Shown piece after piece: positions 19,413 to 29,592 of a DNA stretch of 64,000 bases; the first letter of the stretch is position 1, and every line of letters begins with the position of its first letter. Where the stretch lies: positions 124,001 to 188,000 of the forward strand of contig NZ_CAJHAF010000001.1 in NCBI RefSeq assembly GCF_904846315.1, written 5' to 3'. This DNA is from Psychrobacter jeotgali (GTDB lineage Bacteria > Pseudomonadota > Gammaproteobacteria > Pseudomonadales > Moraxellaceae). The translations under genes were made by a program, and so were the position numbers. The notes below the pieces were generated by a model that searched no databases, had not been told where the DNA came from, and saw only the letters and a program-made list of their open reading frames with translations.

Positions 19413-19865
19413 TTAAGCGTTACCTTGAGCATCAACTTGGGCTTGTTGCTGGCTTTGGGCATACGCTTGATCAAAGTTCACAGGAGCCAATAATAACTGC
19501 GGGAAGCTACCACGAGTCACGATATCGCTAATGACTTCACGTGCATACGGGAACAAAACGTTAGGGCAATAGGCGCCTAGGATTTGTCCGATTTGATCTT
19601 CAGGAATATTCTTAAGTAAGAAAATACCTGCTTGATGCACTTCGGCTATAAAGGCCGCTTCTTCAGCGTTCTTTGCAGTAACACTAACAGTGAGCACCAC
19701 TTGATAATGGTCATCATCCAACTTTTCAGCATTGCTTGATAAGTTGATATCGAGCTCAGGATTCCACTCCTTGGTGAATACATCGGCACCAGGGACTTCA
19801 AGTGACATATCTTTAACATAAATGCGTTCTAATGCTAGCTGCGGTTGTACTTGTTCTTCAGCCAT
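19413..19865 (-). CDS. secB: Protein-export chaperone SecB
   Basis: Cytosolic tetrameric chaperone that holds preproteins unfolded and hands them to SecA. The 150-residue sequence has the SecB core with [16 protein letters not shown], the [12 protein letters not shown] strand and the C-terminal [13 protein letters not shown] segment. AGAGGAG lies five bases before the ATG. It follows grxC on the minus strand, matching the yibN-grxC-secB order of Escherichia coli. Confidence 0.97.
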   Translation of the reverse strand: MAEEQVQPQLALERIYVKDMSLEVPGADVFTKEWNPELDINLSSNAEKLDDDHYQVVLTVSVTAKNAEEAAFIAEVHQAGIFLLKNIPEDQIGQILGAYCPNVLFPYAREVISDIVTRGSFPQLLLAPVNFDQAYAQSQQQAQVDAQGNA

Positions 19866-19997
19866 GATGGCTCCTCTAATAATGAATCAAATAATGATAC
19901 AGAGTATAAGCTTAATTGGGAGTTAATGATAATACTCTCTACCGACATCTTGCGGTGGCTAATATTATAGCGAAGTGTGGTAAAGCAATATAGTCCT

Positions 19998-20261
19998 TTA
20001 ACCGGCTAATAACTGGTCAAGCTTATCTTGCTGATTGAGCTGATTAAGCTCATCAAAACCACCAATGAAAATCTCACCGATGAAAATCTGCGGCACAGTG
20101 CGATAGTTATTGGTCTTTTGCATCAACGCACGGCGCTCATCGCTACTAATGTCATACATACTGATTTCTTGGTATTCAACGCCTTTGTTTTCTAGTATTT
20201 TTTTAGCGTTGGTGCAGTAGGGGCAGATAGGAGTGGTATAAACTTTTACAGGAACGGTCAT
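19998..20261 (-). CDS. grxC: Glutaredoxin 3
   Basis: Small glutathione-dependent disulfide reductase. The dithiol active site CPYC is seen in TTPICPYCTNAKK (residues 12-15), with the cis-proline motif TVPQIFIG and the GGFDEL helix start. At 87 residues it is the usual length. An AAGGA sits six bases before the ATG. It lies 132 bp ahead of secB on the same strand. Confidence 0.96.
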   Translation of the reverse strand: MTVPVKVYTTPICPYCTNAKKILENKGVEYQEISMYDISSDERRALMQKTNNYRTVPQIFIGEIFIGGFDELNQLNQQDKLDQLLAG

Positions 20262-20540
20262 AATGAATCCTTGTTAGGTAAATGTGAAGGTTATAAATTA
20301 GATATAAATATAAAAAATATGACTATAGCAAGCCGATTTTATTATTAATGCCAATATTAGCAATGCAAATTTTGCTAAGCACATATTAAGTGATGCTAAT
20401 TATAAAGTGGGGATAGGGATTATGAATTCAAGTGAGTAAGCTGAGGGCTTACCAAACTACCCAAATCATCCCGATTCAGACAACCCTTAGTTATAGGCCT
20501 TAGTTGTAGGGTCACGGTGTTGGCTGGATAACATGCAAAT

Positions 20541-20571
20541 AAAAAAGACACCATTTAATATGATGTCTTTT
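20541..20571 (-). terminator. Terminator downstream of the rhodanese gene
   Basis: On the minus strand an AAAGACATCAT / ATGGTGTCTTT stem with one G-T pair is followed by T6. It separates the rhodanese gene from grxC. The gap 20262-20598 (337 bp) is otherwise AT-rich with nothing recognised. Confidence 0.75.
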
Positions 20572-20598
20572 ATAATAATTTCTAAAAATCCTATACTG

Positions 20599-21051
20599 TT
20601 ATTTGCTTAGCTTAGGTTTCGATTTACCTTTTTTAGCTTGCGCATCTTTTATGCCTACTAAAGGCATGCCAGCCCCTTGCCAACCACCAATGCCGCCTTC
20701 TAAGCGATAGACATTGTCCTTACCAAGCATTTGTACCGCAGCGCCTGCTTGCACACCGATATCACAGATAACAATCACCGGCTGCTCAATAGCGCGAATC
20801 TCTGCCAAGCGGTCTTTAAGCTCAGTAAAAGGAATATTACGACTGCCTTGAATATAGCCACTCTCAAATTTCTTTTTGGGGCGAATATCAATCAGCTGCG
20901 CATTTTGGGAATTAACCATCATACCGAGGGTGTTGGGCGATATTTTTTTACCGCTACGCTTATTTTCAATAGTGAAAAATAATATAATAAGTACGGCTAA
21001 AATACCGAATAAAAACGGGTGGTTACCCATAAATTCAAGTGCACGATCCAA
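20599..21051 (-). CDS. Membrane-anchored rhodanese-like protein (YibN type)
   Basis: A 150-residue protein with one N-terminal membrane helix (about residues 12-27) and a cytoplasmic rhodanese domain. The catalytic loop Cys is present in VICDIGVQAGAA, so sulfurtransferase activity is possible. The start is a TTG supported by GGAGG six bases upstream; no ATG fits as well. It lies upstream of grxC and secB as in Escherichia coli, where this gene is yibN, but here a terminator separates it from grxC. The C-terminus is a Lys-rich tail. Confidence 0.88.
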   Translation of the reverse strand: MDRALEFMGNHPFLFGILAVLIILFFTIENKRSGKKISPNTLGMMVNSQNAQLIDIRPKKKFESGYIQGSRNIPFTELKDRLAEIRAIEQPVIVICDIGVQAGAAVQMLGKDNVYRLEGGIGGWQGAGMPLVGIKDAQAKKGKSKPKLSK

Positions 21052-21184
21052 ACCATACCTCCAAAAAATAAGTGTTCTATTAAGCTATAGAAATAAAAGG
21101 CTATAAACAGCAGCTTAATAAACATGAACAAGGCGCTATTATACCGATTAGCCTCGCTATAGTAAACGTACGATAACGAGATGG

Positions 21185-22285
21185 TTAATAAGGTTTGGTA
21201 TCGGCTTCAGCCTGCAAAGTAACTAAGTTCTCCACACGGCGTTGGAGTACTTCGCCCTCCTCAACCGCCTGCCACAGAGCGCAGCCTTTACTATTATGAG
21301 TGTGCTTGCAGTCGCGAAACTTACAATAACCAGCTAATGGCGCCAGCTCAATAAAGCCTGAGATAATATCCTCAGGCGTCAGGTGCCAAATACCATACTC
21401 ACGAATACCGGGCGTATCGACAATCCCGCCCGCCGTCAAGTCGTCAGGATTAAAAGGCAGTAAGCGGCTAGTAGTGGTGGTATGCTGCCCAAGCTGGGAG
21501 TTCTCTGAGATCACATTGACGCTTTGTACCGACTCAGGCAATAGCGCATTGACCAAGCTGCTTTTGCCAACGCCTGACTGACCTGCAAAAATGACTAATT
21601 TGTTATCGATATGGTGTTTTAAATCATCGAGCCCTTGTTGATCGTTACTATCGGCAATATTTTCGGGACAATCAACCGAGGTGAGCACGCTGTCATAACC
21701 TAGCGCAGCGTACTCGGTTAGCAGCTGCTTGGTATCAGCATCATCCTCTGCTAATAAATCGGCTTTATTAAGCACCAATAACGGCTGCACGCCGGCATGA
21801 TGACAAACCACCAAATAACGATCTATCAGCGACGGCGCGGCGGCAGGTAGCGGCGCAAATACAATCGCCAAGATATCGACGTTAGCCGCAACGGGCTTGA
21901 GCTTATGGTAACGATCAGGGCGTGAGACTAAAGAGGTACGCGGCTTGACAGATTCAATACGGCCAAAGCCAGTATTGGAATCAGCGCTCCAGCGTACTTG
22001 ATCGCCGGCGGCCAGCATCGGCAAATTGGTACGAGCATGGCAGCGCCAAATATCACCAAGCGCCAATTCTTGCCAAAAAGGTTCAGGATCATCAGGGCCA
22101 ATTTCAGGAGGCTCAGGAATGACAGCAGGCAAGCTGGTCACTTGTACCTCTAATTGCTTGCCATAGTGCGCCATGACTACGCCGTCCATCAAGCTATCAT
22201 CAATGCTATCTTGACTTTCTAATTGCTGCTTATCAATGCGACGAATCTGCTGCTTGGTCAGTTTGCGTTGCCGGATTAATGCCAT
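21185..22285 (-). CDS. rsgA: Ribosome small subunit-dependent GTPase A
   Basis: GTPase that checks late 30S assembly. It is circularly permuted: NKAD (G4) comes first, then the P-loop GQSGVGKSSLVNAL (G1), then DTPG (G3) in VDTPGIREYG. An OB domain precedes the GTPase, and the zinc knuckle follows with CKFRDCKHTHNSKGCAL. The N-terminus is a basic RNA-binding tail. At 366 residues it is usual. It is divergent from orn, its common neighbour. Confidence 0.97.
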   Translation of the reverse strand: MALIRQRKLTKQQIRRIDKQQLESQDSIDDSLMDGVVMAHYGKQLEVQVTSLPAVIPEPPEIGPDDPEPFWQELALGDIWRCHARTNLPMLAAGDQVRWSADSNTGFGRIESVKPRTSLVSRPDRYHKLKPVAANVDILAIVFAPLPAAAPSLIDRYLVVCHHAGVQPLLVLNKADLLAEDDADTKQLLTEYAALGYDSVLTSVDCPENIADSNDQQGLDDLKHHIDNKLVIFAGQSGVGKSSLVNALLPESVQSVNVISENSQLGQHTTTTSRLLPFNPDDLTAGGIVDTPGIREYGIWHLTPEDIISGFIELAPLAGYCKFRDCKHTHNSKGCALWQAVEEGEVLQRRVENLVTLQAEADTKPY

Positions 22286-22426
22286 AAGTGGAGCCTATCA
22301 AAAAATTTCTCTAAGTGTAGCGTGAAAGTTTGCTAACATACAGCCTAAAGCGAATGATACTAATAGCGGTTTTGTAACGCTTTAACCGCTAAGAAATGAT
22401 AAAAATTATTGATCATAGGATATTTA

Positions 22427-23020
22427 ATGAGTACTGACGACCACCCTAATAAAGTTAAAATCAAGAATCAAGGCAAAAAAGGTCTGATTTGGATAGACTT
22501 AGAGATGACTGGGCTTGATACTTTAAATGATGAAATTATTGAGATTGCGACGGTCGTGACCGATGAGGACTTGAATGTTTTGGCTGAAGGGCCGGTATTT
22601 GCTATCAAGGTATCCGACCAAGTCCTGAATAAGATGGACGAATGGAATACCAAGCAGCATGGACAATCAGGATTGGTTGATCGGGTGCGCCGTAGCACGG
22701 TGACTTTGGCGCAAGCAGAAGCGGAGACTATTAAGTTCTTGAATAAATGGGTCGATGAGGGCAAGTCGCCTATGTGCGGTAATTCCATTTGCCAAGACCG
22801 CCGCTTTTTGGCAAGACAGATGCCGAAGCTGGAAAAGTTTTTCCACTATCGCAATTTAGATGTGTCATCGATTAAAGAGCTATGTTTTCGCTGGCGTCCT
22901 GATATCTTAAAGAACTTTGAAAAAGGCGGCAGTCATTTAGCATTGGACGATATCCGTGATTCTATCCGTGAGCTGAAGCATTATCGTCAGCACTTTTTTA
23001 AGTTGATGCCAAGAGATTAG
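22427..23020 (+). CDS. orn: Oligoribonuclease
   Basis: DEDDh exonuclease that degrades 2-5-nt RNAs and pGpG. The exonuclease I motif is in [10 protein letters not shown], and the later [14 protein letters not shown] carries the conserved His and Asp. I start it at ATG 22427 with AGGA six bases upstream, not at the TTG 18 bases earlier, giving 197 residues. It ends at a bidirectional-looking hairpin terminator. Confidence 0.96.
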   Translation: MSTDDHPNKVKIKNQGKKGLIWIDLEMTGLDTLNDEIIEIATVVTDEDLNVLAEGPVFAIKVSDQVLNKMDEWNTKQHGQSGLVDRVRRSTVTLAQAEAETIKFLNKWVDEGKSPMCGNSICQDRRFLARQMPKLEKFFHYRNLDVSSIKELCFRWRPDILKNFEKGGSHLALDDIRDSIRELKHYRQHFFKLMPRD

Positions 23021-23040
23021 GTTTTAATATATTTTCGTAT

Positions 23041-23075
23041 AAAAAAAGGTTTGTTTAATTAACAAACCTTTTTTC
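23041..23075 (+). terminator. Terminator of orn, likely bidirectional
   Basis: Perfect stem AAAAAAGGTTTGTT / AACAAACCTTTTTT with a run of A on one side and T on the other. It lies between the convergent orn and lpxH. Confidence 0.88.
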
Positions 23076-23109
23076 TTTATTGAGTTTTTATGGGGTTGTA
23101 AGAGGCACC

Positions 23110-23937
23110 CTACACCAAAATCCTAAAATCCACCAAGCTAAACTCGGCACCGTCATCGTTCTCAGTCACTGCGCCAATGACTGCGCTGACTTTTGGCTGG
23201 CGTGTTTCTTCATCGATTAAGCGCCAATCGCCGAGTACATAGCGTTTTTTATTATCCATTTGATGAACGGCGGGGCGATGGGTATGCCCATGTAATAGCG
23301 CATCGTTATTTTGGAGTACAGTTCTGACCGCATCATCGTTTACATCCATGATATAAGCGGCTTTCATAGTGTTATTTTGCTTGCTTTTTTGACGGATATC
23401 CTCAGCAATGCCGAGACGTTTTTCTAAAGATTTATTAAGCAAATACCACTTAGCGAAACGGCTGCGTATTACTTTGCGAAAGAGCTGATACTTTTTATCA
23501 TCAGTACATAATGCATCACCGTGCTCTAGCCGGTAAGTTTTTGCTCCCAATGCCAAAGTATAAGGCTCATAAATAAGCTCGCCGCCAAATAAGTTGCAAA
23601 AAGGCTGATCTAATAAAAAATCACGATTGCCGTGCATCACCAAGATCTCACAGCCATTGATGCGTAATTGCTTTAAGCGCCTGATCAGCGGTGTTAGCCA
23701 GTGCGCTTGTCTTGCATCCTCTGAGAGCGCTAAATAAGCATCATCACCGAGCCAAACCTCAAACCAATCTCCCAAAATAAACAAGCGTTTAAGATTAGGC
23801 AGTGCTAGCGCGTCATCCAGCAATAGCAAAAAAGCCTGCACTAGGGCAGGCTCATCTGGCGATAAATGCAAATCGCTAATCAATAGTTGTCGCACCTCAT
23901 GAGGACGGGTAGTTATTAGATGGTCAAAACTTTGCAT
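23110..23937 (-). CDS. lpxH: UDP-2,3-diacylglucosamine diphosphatase
   Basis: Calcineurin-like metallophosphatase that makes lipid X in lipid A synthesis. Metal-binding motifs appear in order: SDLHL, GDWFEVWLGDD, GNRD (VMHGNRDFLL), LEHGDALCTDD and GHTHRP. At 275 residues it is somewhat longer than the Escherichia coli enzyme because of a C-terminal extension. It precedes no obvious partner; ppiB lies just upstream on the same strand. A half-copy of the REP-like sequence (GGCACCCTACA, 23105-23115) overlaps its stop. Confidence 0.94.
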   Translation of the reverse strand: MQSFDHLITTRPHEVRQLLISDLHLSPDEPALVQAFLLLLDDALALPNLKRLFILGDWFEVWLGDDAYLALSEDARQAHWLTPLIRRLKQLRINGCEILVMHGNRDFLLDQPFCNLFGGELIYEPYTLALGAKTYRLEHGDALCTDDKKYQLFRKVIRSRFAKWYLLNKSLEKRLGIAEDIRQKSKQNNTMKAAYIMDVNDDAVRTVLQNNDALLHGHTHRPAVHQMDNKKRYVLGDWRLIDEETRQPKVSAVIGAVTENDDGAEFSLVDFRILV

Positions 23938-23992
23938 TTATCTTAATCTCACCTCAATTGCTAATGAGTCAGTTATGAAAGGCAAAAACCGT

Positions 23993-24508
23993 TTACTCAG
24001 CAACAATCTTTGCTGATTGGATAATAACTGGCTCTTTGGGTACGTCGGCATGCATACCGTAACGTCCGGTTGGCACGCTACGCATTTTTTCGATAACATC
24101 CATACCGCTGGTCACTTTACCAAAGACCGTGTAACCCCAACCTTGGGCATTTTTGCCAGTGTGGTTTAAAAAGTCGTTGTCTTTGACGTTGATAAAGAAC
24201 TGACTGGTCGCTGAATGTGGGTCTTGGGTACGCGCCATGGCGATAGTGCCCTTGTCATTCTTTAGACCATTATCCGCTTCGTTTTGGATAGGGGCATTGG
24301 TCGCTTTTTCATTCATGTCAGCGTCCATACCGCCGCCTTGAATCATAAAGCCGTCGATAATGCGATGGAAAATCGTGCCTTCATAATGACCTGATTTAAC
24401 ATAGTTTAAAAAGTTTTCTACCGTTTTTGGCGCTTTTTCTTCGTTGAGTTCGATAACGATAGCACCCATATTGGTGTCAAGTTCTACTACTGGTGGCATA
24501 TCTACCAT
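23993..24508 (-). CDS. ppiB: Peptidyl-prolyl cis-trans isomerase, cyclophilin type
   Basis: Cytoplasmic proline isomerase. The cyclophilin core is evident in [34 protein letters not shown] and the terminal [12 protein letters not shown]. No signal peptide is present. I start it at ATG 24508, with AGGA seven bases upstream, giving 171 residues; a TTG 30 bases earlier is unlikely. It is divergent from glnS. Confidence 0.95.
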   Translation of the reverse strand: MVDMPPVVELDTNMGAIVIELNEEKAPKTVENFLNYVKSGHYEGTIFHRIIDGFMIQGGGMDADMNEKATNAPIQNEADNGLKNDKGTIAMARTQDPHSATSQFFINVKDNDFLNHTGKNAQGWGYTVFGKVTSGMDVIEKMRSVPTGRYGMHADVPKEPVIIQSAKIVAE

Positions 24509-24783
24509 GTGATAATCCTTTTTTATTACTGGTATCAAAATTGATACGGGGTGAGTGAGTGGTAAAAGTCATGGTTAGTCTAACGACTTTTTTATCCTGT
24601 GTCATGTATCAGGCTGTTAATGAGTTTGCAAAAGCTGATAGAATGACGCAATCTTAGCTTTTTGTTATAGAAAGGCTGCAAACTTCTTTGTTTTAACTTG
24701 AACCCTCTCTAAATTGAACCATCTATCAAATATTGCCCGATTAAATAATGAATCGACTATACCTTGCTTAGGAGCAATGAGTA

Positions 24784-26526
24784 ATGAGTGAGCACAACAA
24801 TATTACTGAAAAACAAGCCGCTGAACAAAAAAACGATTTTATTCGTAATATCATTCGTGACGATGTTAAAGAACAAAAATATCAGCAAATCGTCACCCGT
24901 TTCCCGCCCGAGCCTAATGGCTATCTGCATCTTGGGCACGTAAAATCTATCTGCCTAAATTTTGGGGTGGCTGAAGAGTTCGGCGGTGTCTGTCATTTAC
25001 GTTATGACGATACTAACCCGACCGCTGAGAAGCAAGATTATATCGATAATATCAAAAAAGATGTGCAATGGCTGGGCTTTGAGTGGGTAGGTGAGGCACT
25101 GCATGCGTCAAGCTATTTTGACCAGCTCTATAAGTGGGCGGTGCAATTGATTGAACAAGGCGATGCTTATGTCGATTTGCAAACGCCTGAGCAAATCAAG
25201 GAAAATCGCGGCTCATTTAATGAAGTGGGCACCCCATCGCCGCAGCGTGATGCCAGTGTAGAAGATAATCTACAGCTATTTTCAGCTATGAAGGCTGGCA
25301 ACTATGCCGAGGGCGAGGCGGTACTCAGAGCCAAGATCGATATGGCGCATCCCAATATGAATATGCGTGACCCGATTATCTATCGGGTGATGCATCAACA
25401 GCATCATCAGACTGGCGATAGCTGGTGTATTTATCCTATGTATGATTTTGCCCATCCGTTATCCGATGCTATTGAAGAGATTACCCATTCGTTATGTACG
25501 CTGGAGTTTGAAGATCACCGTCCATTCTATGACTGGGTAGTGGAGAAGATTGGTTTTGAGCAGCCACCGCATCAGTATGAGTTTGCCCGCTTAAATGTCG
25601 ACCATACGATGACCAGTAAACGTAAGCTCAAACAGCTGGTGGATGAAGGTATCGTCAGCGGTTGGGATGATCCACGGATGCCGACAGTCGCTGGTATGCG
25701 TCGCCGTGGCTATACGCCAGAAGGTTTGCGTGACTTTTGTGATCGGGTAGGCGTCACCAAAGCCGATAGCGTGGTTGATTTTCGCTTATTAGAGTTTAGC
25801 ATTCGTCAGTCACTAGAGACCACTACGGCGCGCGGTATGGCGGTGTTAAAACCTCTTAAAGTGACCATCACTAACTTTATTGAGGCGGTTAATCAGTGGG
25901 AAGATCTAAAAGCCGATAGCGTGAGCGCGCGTTGGGATGAGGATGCGCAAACCTTATGGCTGACTCAACCTAAGCACCCCAACGTTGATATGGGCGAGCG
26001 TGAAATCCCCTTTACCGAAACCCTTTATATCGACCAAGGCGATTATGAGATTGAGCCGCCAGCAGGTTATAAGCGTCTGTCGCCAGAAAAGCCGGAGATT
26101 CGTCTGCGTAATACCTATGTATTAGCGGTGACCGAGCACATTACTGATGATAATGGTAAGGTTATCGAGCTAAAAGCCACTATTGATCCAGCAACCTTAG
26201 GCAATAATCCTGAAGGTCGCAAAGTCAAAGGGGTTATCCATTGGGTATCAGCTGACCAAGGTATTCCAGCGACGGTGCGTTTATACCAGCAATTATTTGC
26301 GGTTGAAGATCCAAGTAGCGTCAGCGATGTACACGATGCGCTAAATCCTAATTCGCTAACTGTACTTGATGCGGTAGTTGAGCCCTCACTAGCAGAGGCG
26401 CAGGCGGGCACGCGCTTTCAGTTTGAGCGTGAAGGCTACTTTATCACCGATAGCGAGGATCATAGTAGCGACAAGCCGGTGTTCAATCAAATCGTCAGCT
26501 TGCGTGACAGTTATAAGCCTGCTTAA
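24784..26526 (+). CDS. glnS: Glutamine--tRNA ligase
   Basis: Class I synthetase that charges tRNA-Gln directly. The HIGH motif is HLGH in FPPEPNGYLHLGHVKSI (about residues 42-58), and the KMSKS loop is MTSKR in VDHTMTSKRKLKQL. The C-terminal anticodon-binding beta-barrels follow (about residues 340-575). At 580 residues it is standard. AGGAG lies about nine bases before the ATG. Confidence 0.97.
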   Translation: MSEHNNITEKQAAEQKNDFIRNIIRDDVKEQKYQQIVTRFPPEPNGYLHLGHVKSICLNFGVAEEFGGVCHLRYDDTNPTAEKQDYIDNIKKDVQWLGFEWVGEALHASSYFDQLYKWAVQLIEQGDAYVDLQTPEQIKENRGSFNEVGTPSPQRDASVEDNLQLFSAMKAGNYAEGEAVLRAKIDMAHPNMNMRDPIIYRVMHQQHHQTGDSWCIYPMYDFAHPLSDAIEEITHSLCTLEFEDHRPFYDWVVEKIGFEQPPHQYEFARLNVDHTMTSKRKLKQLVDEGIVSGWDDPRMPTVAGMRRRGYTPEGLRDFCDRVGVTKADSVVDFRLLEFSIRQSLETTTARGMAVLKPLKVTITNFIEAVNQWEDLKADSVSARWDEDAQTLWLTQPKHPNVDMGEREIPFTETLYIDQGDYEIEPPAGYKRLSPEKPEIRLRNTYVLAVTEHITDDNGKVIELKATIDPATLGNNPEGRKVKGVIHWVSADQGIPATVRLYQQLFAVEDPSSVSDVHDALNPNSLTVLDAVVEPSLAEAQAGTRFQFEREGYFITDSEDHSSDKPVFNQIVSLRDSYKPA

Positions 26527-26829
26527 GCTATAATTAAGTTTATTTTAGTAGCTGTATATTTTTTATATTGACCTGACTATAGTACGCTAGGAATGGGCTT
26601 TTTTGAGTTAGAGAAGTAGCGGTTAGAGGGTTTGTTTTTTTCTACTTACCCCTAAATGGAATAACCGAATTACAATCCGTCACAAGACATTCATAACCGT
26701 TTTGATAAGATGGAATAGGTTTAATGACATGCCGAAAGCTATCTGCTGGATAACTGAGCATGCTAACGATAATAATATAGCGCTGGCAGTATGCTGTTGG
26801 CGCTCAACATTGAAAATAAGGAGCCAAGA

Positions 26830-27468
26830 ATGGCACATTTACGTTTAGGTGATGATGCACCGAATTTTGACGCCCCAACTACCGACGGTGATATCAATTT
26901 TTATGATTGGGCAGGAGACAACTGGGTGGTGTTCTTCTCACACCCTGCAGACTTTACCCCAGTATGTACTACAGAGCTTGGCCGCGCGGCTTCTCTGAAT
27001 GAAGAGTTTAAGAAGCGTAATGTCAAACAAATCGCTATTTCAGTAGACAGCTTAGAAGATCATAAAGCTTGGGCGAGCGACATTGGTGAAACTCAAGGTA
27101 CTGATCTCAACTTCCCAATTATTGCAGATCCAAACAAAGAAGTGGCTGAGTTATATGACATGATGCACCCTAATGTCGATAGCACCCACACAGTACGTAG
27201 CGTATTTATCATTGATCCTAATAAAAAGATCCGTTTAACCCTGACTTATCCTGCCAGTACTGGCCGTAACTTTGATGAGATTTTACGAGTGATTGATGCT
27301 CTGCAATTATCGGATGAGTATAATGTGGCAACACCAGTCGATTGGAAAGAAGGTGATGATGTTATCATTCCACCAAGTGTGAAAAACGAAGACATCCCTG
27401 CTAAGTATCCTAAAGGCCACACTGAAATCAAACCTTATCTACGTACCACACCTGCCCCTAATAAATAA
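26830..27468 (+). CDS. 1-Cys type peroxiredoxin (Prx6 family)
   Basis: Thiol peroxidase that reduces hydrogen peroxide and organic hydroperoxides. The peroxidatic Cys is in HPADFTPVCTTELGR (about residue 45). The C-terminal arm (about residues 155-210) is of the Prx6 kind, with HTVRSVFIIDPNKKIRL before it. I start it at ATG 26830, directly after AAGGAG; an upstream in-frame ATG at 26791 lacks such a site. Length 212 residues. The 303 bp upstream hold no convincing promoter or OxyR-type site that I could see. Confidence 0.93.
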   Translation: MAHLRLGDDAPNFDAPTTDGDINFYDWAGDNWVVFFSHPADFTPVCTTELGRAASLNEEFKKRNVKQIAISVDSLEDHKAWASDIGETQGTDLNFPIIADPNKEVAELYDMMHPNVDSTHTVRSVFIIDPNKKIRLTLTYPASTGRNFDEILRVIDALQLSDEYNVATPVDWKEGDDVIIPPSVKNEDIPAKYPKGHTEIKPYLRTTPAPNK

Positions 27469-27503
27469 CTATTTATTGGTCTAAGGTTTTCTAAAAACAA
27501 GAG

Positions 27504-27532
27504 CCTCATAACTTTAAGTTATGGGGTTTTTT
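27504..27532 (+). terminator. Terminator of the peroxiredoxin gene
   Basis: Stem CCTCATAACTT / AAGTTATGGGG (one G-T pair) followed by six T. Confidence 0.85.
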
Positions 27533-27651
27533 ACTATTCAGTTAACAAGACTTGATAAGGTTTTGTTATCATGATGAAGATAGATGGATATAATTAAAAC
27601 GTTGTAGGTAATAAAAAACTATAATCAAAAATGACTTAAAAGGAATTAACT

Positions 27652-28311
27652 ATGAAAAAACTCTATGTTACTCGCACCGCCCCTAATCCTCGTAAAGCCC
27701 TTATTTTATTAGCATCGAAAGGTATTGATGTTGATGATATGGATGATCTCGATGTGGTAGATATCGATTTTGCGGCTAATGAGCAGATGTCAGATGAATT
27801 TACCAAAATAAATCCGATGCAGACGGTGCCGGTATTGACGCTAGATGATGGTACTGTACTCAATGACTCACAGGCCGTTTGTGAATATCTTGATCGAGTT
27901 TATGGAGTGCGCTCAGTCATGGGAAATGACGTGGTTCAGCGGGCGCAAGTTTGTTCCATGCGCCGTATTGCTGAGTTTGAAGTATTATATAATCTAATGC
28001 TTGCATTCCAGCATAGTCACCCGTCCAAAGCCCAGCGAGTAGAGCAAGTGCCCGAGTTTGTAGCGCCTTCTATTGCCCGCGCTGTAAAAGCTTTAGATTA
28101 TTTTGAGACTGCCTTAGAAGGTAACGACTACTTAGTGGGTAATCAGTTGAGCTTTGCTGATATCGTGCTGTATTTAGGCTTAGATTTTGGTAAAGCCCTG
28201 AAAGTGAATCCTACCGAGCAGGGAGATAATTTGGCGCGCTTTTACCAGACGATGCATGAGCGTTTTAGTATAAAAAAGATGGCTAAAGCCAAACCAACAG
28301 CAGCGGAATAA
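27652..28311 (+). CDS. Glutathione S-transferase family protein
   Basis: A 219-residue GST with an N-terminal thioredoxin-like domain ending in QTVPVLTLDDGTVLNDSQAV, which contains the cis-Pro and the DSQA glutathione-binding turn, and an all-helical C-terminal domain with DYLVGNQLSFADIVLY. It resembles both generic bacterial GSTs and SspA. An SspA-type role in transcription cannot be excluded, but there is no sspB neighbour. It lies downstream of a peroxiredoxin but behind that gene's terminator. Confidence 0.85.
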   Translation: MKKLYVTRTAPNPRKALILLASKGIDVDDMDDLDVVDIDFAANEQMSDEFTKINPMQTVPVLTLDDGTVLNDSQAVCEYLDRVYGVRSVMGNDVVQRAQVCSMRRIAEFEVLYNLMLAFQHSHPSKAQRVEQVPEFVAPSIARAVKALDYFETALEGNDYLVGNQLSFADIVLYLGLDFGKALKVNPTEQGDNLARFYQTMHERFSIKKMAKAKPTAAE

Positions 28312-28375
28312 GCGTTTTGATATAGGTTGTGGTTTTATTCACTTTATTTTTAAGTTTTTTATCAAATCAATCAAT

Positions 28376-28414
28376 TATGGGTAACTGTAGTAATCAGTTA
28401 TCCATATTTTTTTT
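28376..28414 (+). terminator. Terminator of the GST gene
   Basis: Stem TATGGGTAACTG / CAGTTATCCATA with a 7-nt loop and then eight T. The gap 28312-28636 (325 bp) contains only this; the rest is AT-rich. Confidence 0.82.
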
Positions 28415-28636
28415 GAGATTAATTGCTGAAACATCAAGGTCCAGCCATAGTCTATTTCAGCCACAGCTATTATTAAATACACTTAAAGAAATTAAGTAAT
28501 AAATATAAACATGTTGTTACAAGTAGTAAGCTTATAAGGTTTATAATTATTGTTATAAAAATAATTGTAATAATCAGGTGTCAGAAAGGTTTTAGAACTT
28601 TAGATTTTTAGAAAAGAAATAAAAGAGAAGTAGCGT

Positions 28637-29560
28637 ATGTTAGTTATTAATAGAAAATTAAATTTGAAAGTAGCATTATTACCCAGCTTGTTAGTAGGGG
28701 CGTTAGTCTTAAGTGCCTGCAGCGATCCGGCGGCAACTAGCGAGACTGACGCAGAAGCCGCCGATGAACAAGCAACATTGACGGCTAATAGCAATGAAAG
28801 CGGTGTTGAGCAAACCGATACCACTGGCACCGAAAGCGTTTCTAATATTAATGCTGAACAACAAATGATTGATAAGTTGGCGCGCTATCGTTGGACTTTG
28901 GTGGAAGCTACTGATAATGAGGCCCAGCCTCTTACGTCGCTGCTAAATATTAAAGATCAGGTGACCCTTAAGTTTAATCAGTCTCAAGGCAGAAACGCTA
29001 TTAACTATAGTGTGGGCTGTAATACTATGAGCGCCCTCTATCAGCTTCAAAATAATAAAATGACTGCTGAAAATAGCATGAGCACCAAGATGTCATGTGG
29101 TGAACTAAATGTGGCGGAAGATCGGTTAAATAAAATGATGCAAGGTGTTAGTCAATTAACTCTGACTGATGGAGACACTCCCACGCTAAAACAAGTTACT
29201 AGCGATTCTGCGACGCTAGTTTGGGGAGGAGAGATGACGGCTCAAGCTAAGTATAATAGTAAAGGCGAAACAGTATTTTGGGCGGTAGATGCTAACACTA
29301 AACCTTGTACCCAGAACAGTACTGAGCAGTGTTTGCAAATAAAACCTATTACCTATGACGATCAAGGCTTAAAGGTTAGTGAAGGCGAATGGACTGAGTT
29401 TGTAGGTGATATTGAAGGCTATCAACATGATGGCCAGCATGACGAGGTGTTACGTTTGCAAAGGTATAAGCTAAATAATACGGATACAACCGCAGCTATA
29501 GCAGATGATAATTATGCTTATGTACTTGATACTGTGATTGAGAGTGCAGTGGTAAAGTAG
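28637..29560 (+). CDS. META and DUF4377 domain lipoprotein (HslJ-like)
   Basis: A 307-residue secreted lipoprotein. The signal peptide ends in the lipobox LSAC (Cys about residue 28), followed by an acidic Thr/Ser/Ala linker. A META domain spans about residues 80-190 (RYRWTLVEA, YSVGCNTMSALY, MSCGELNVAEDRL). A C-terminal domain (about 210-300) resembles DUF4377, with AVDANTKPCTQ and CLQIKP. HslJ of Escherichia coli, also a META lipoprotein, is linked to novobiocin resistance; the function here is unknown. Confidence 0.8.
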   Translation: MLVINRKLNLKVALLPSLLVGALVLSACSDPAATSETDAEAADEQATLTANSNESGVEQTDTTGTESVSNINAEQQMIDKLARYRWTLVEATDNEAQPLTSLLNIKDQVTLKFNQSQGRNAINYSVGCNTMSALYQLQNNKMTAENSMSTKMSCGELNVAEDRLNKMMQGVSQLTLTDGDTPTLKQVTSDSATLVWGGEMTAQAKYNSKGETVFWAVDANTKPCTQNSTEQCLQIKPITYDDQGLKVSEGEWTEFVGDIEGYQHDGQHDEVLRLQRYKLNNTDTTAAIADDNYAYVLDTVIESAVVK

Positions 29561-29592
29561 CTATAAAGCTTTATTATCTTGGTATAATAACT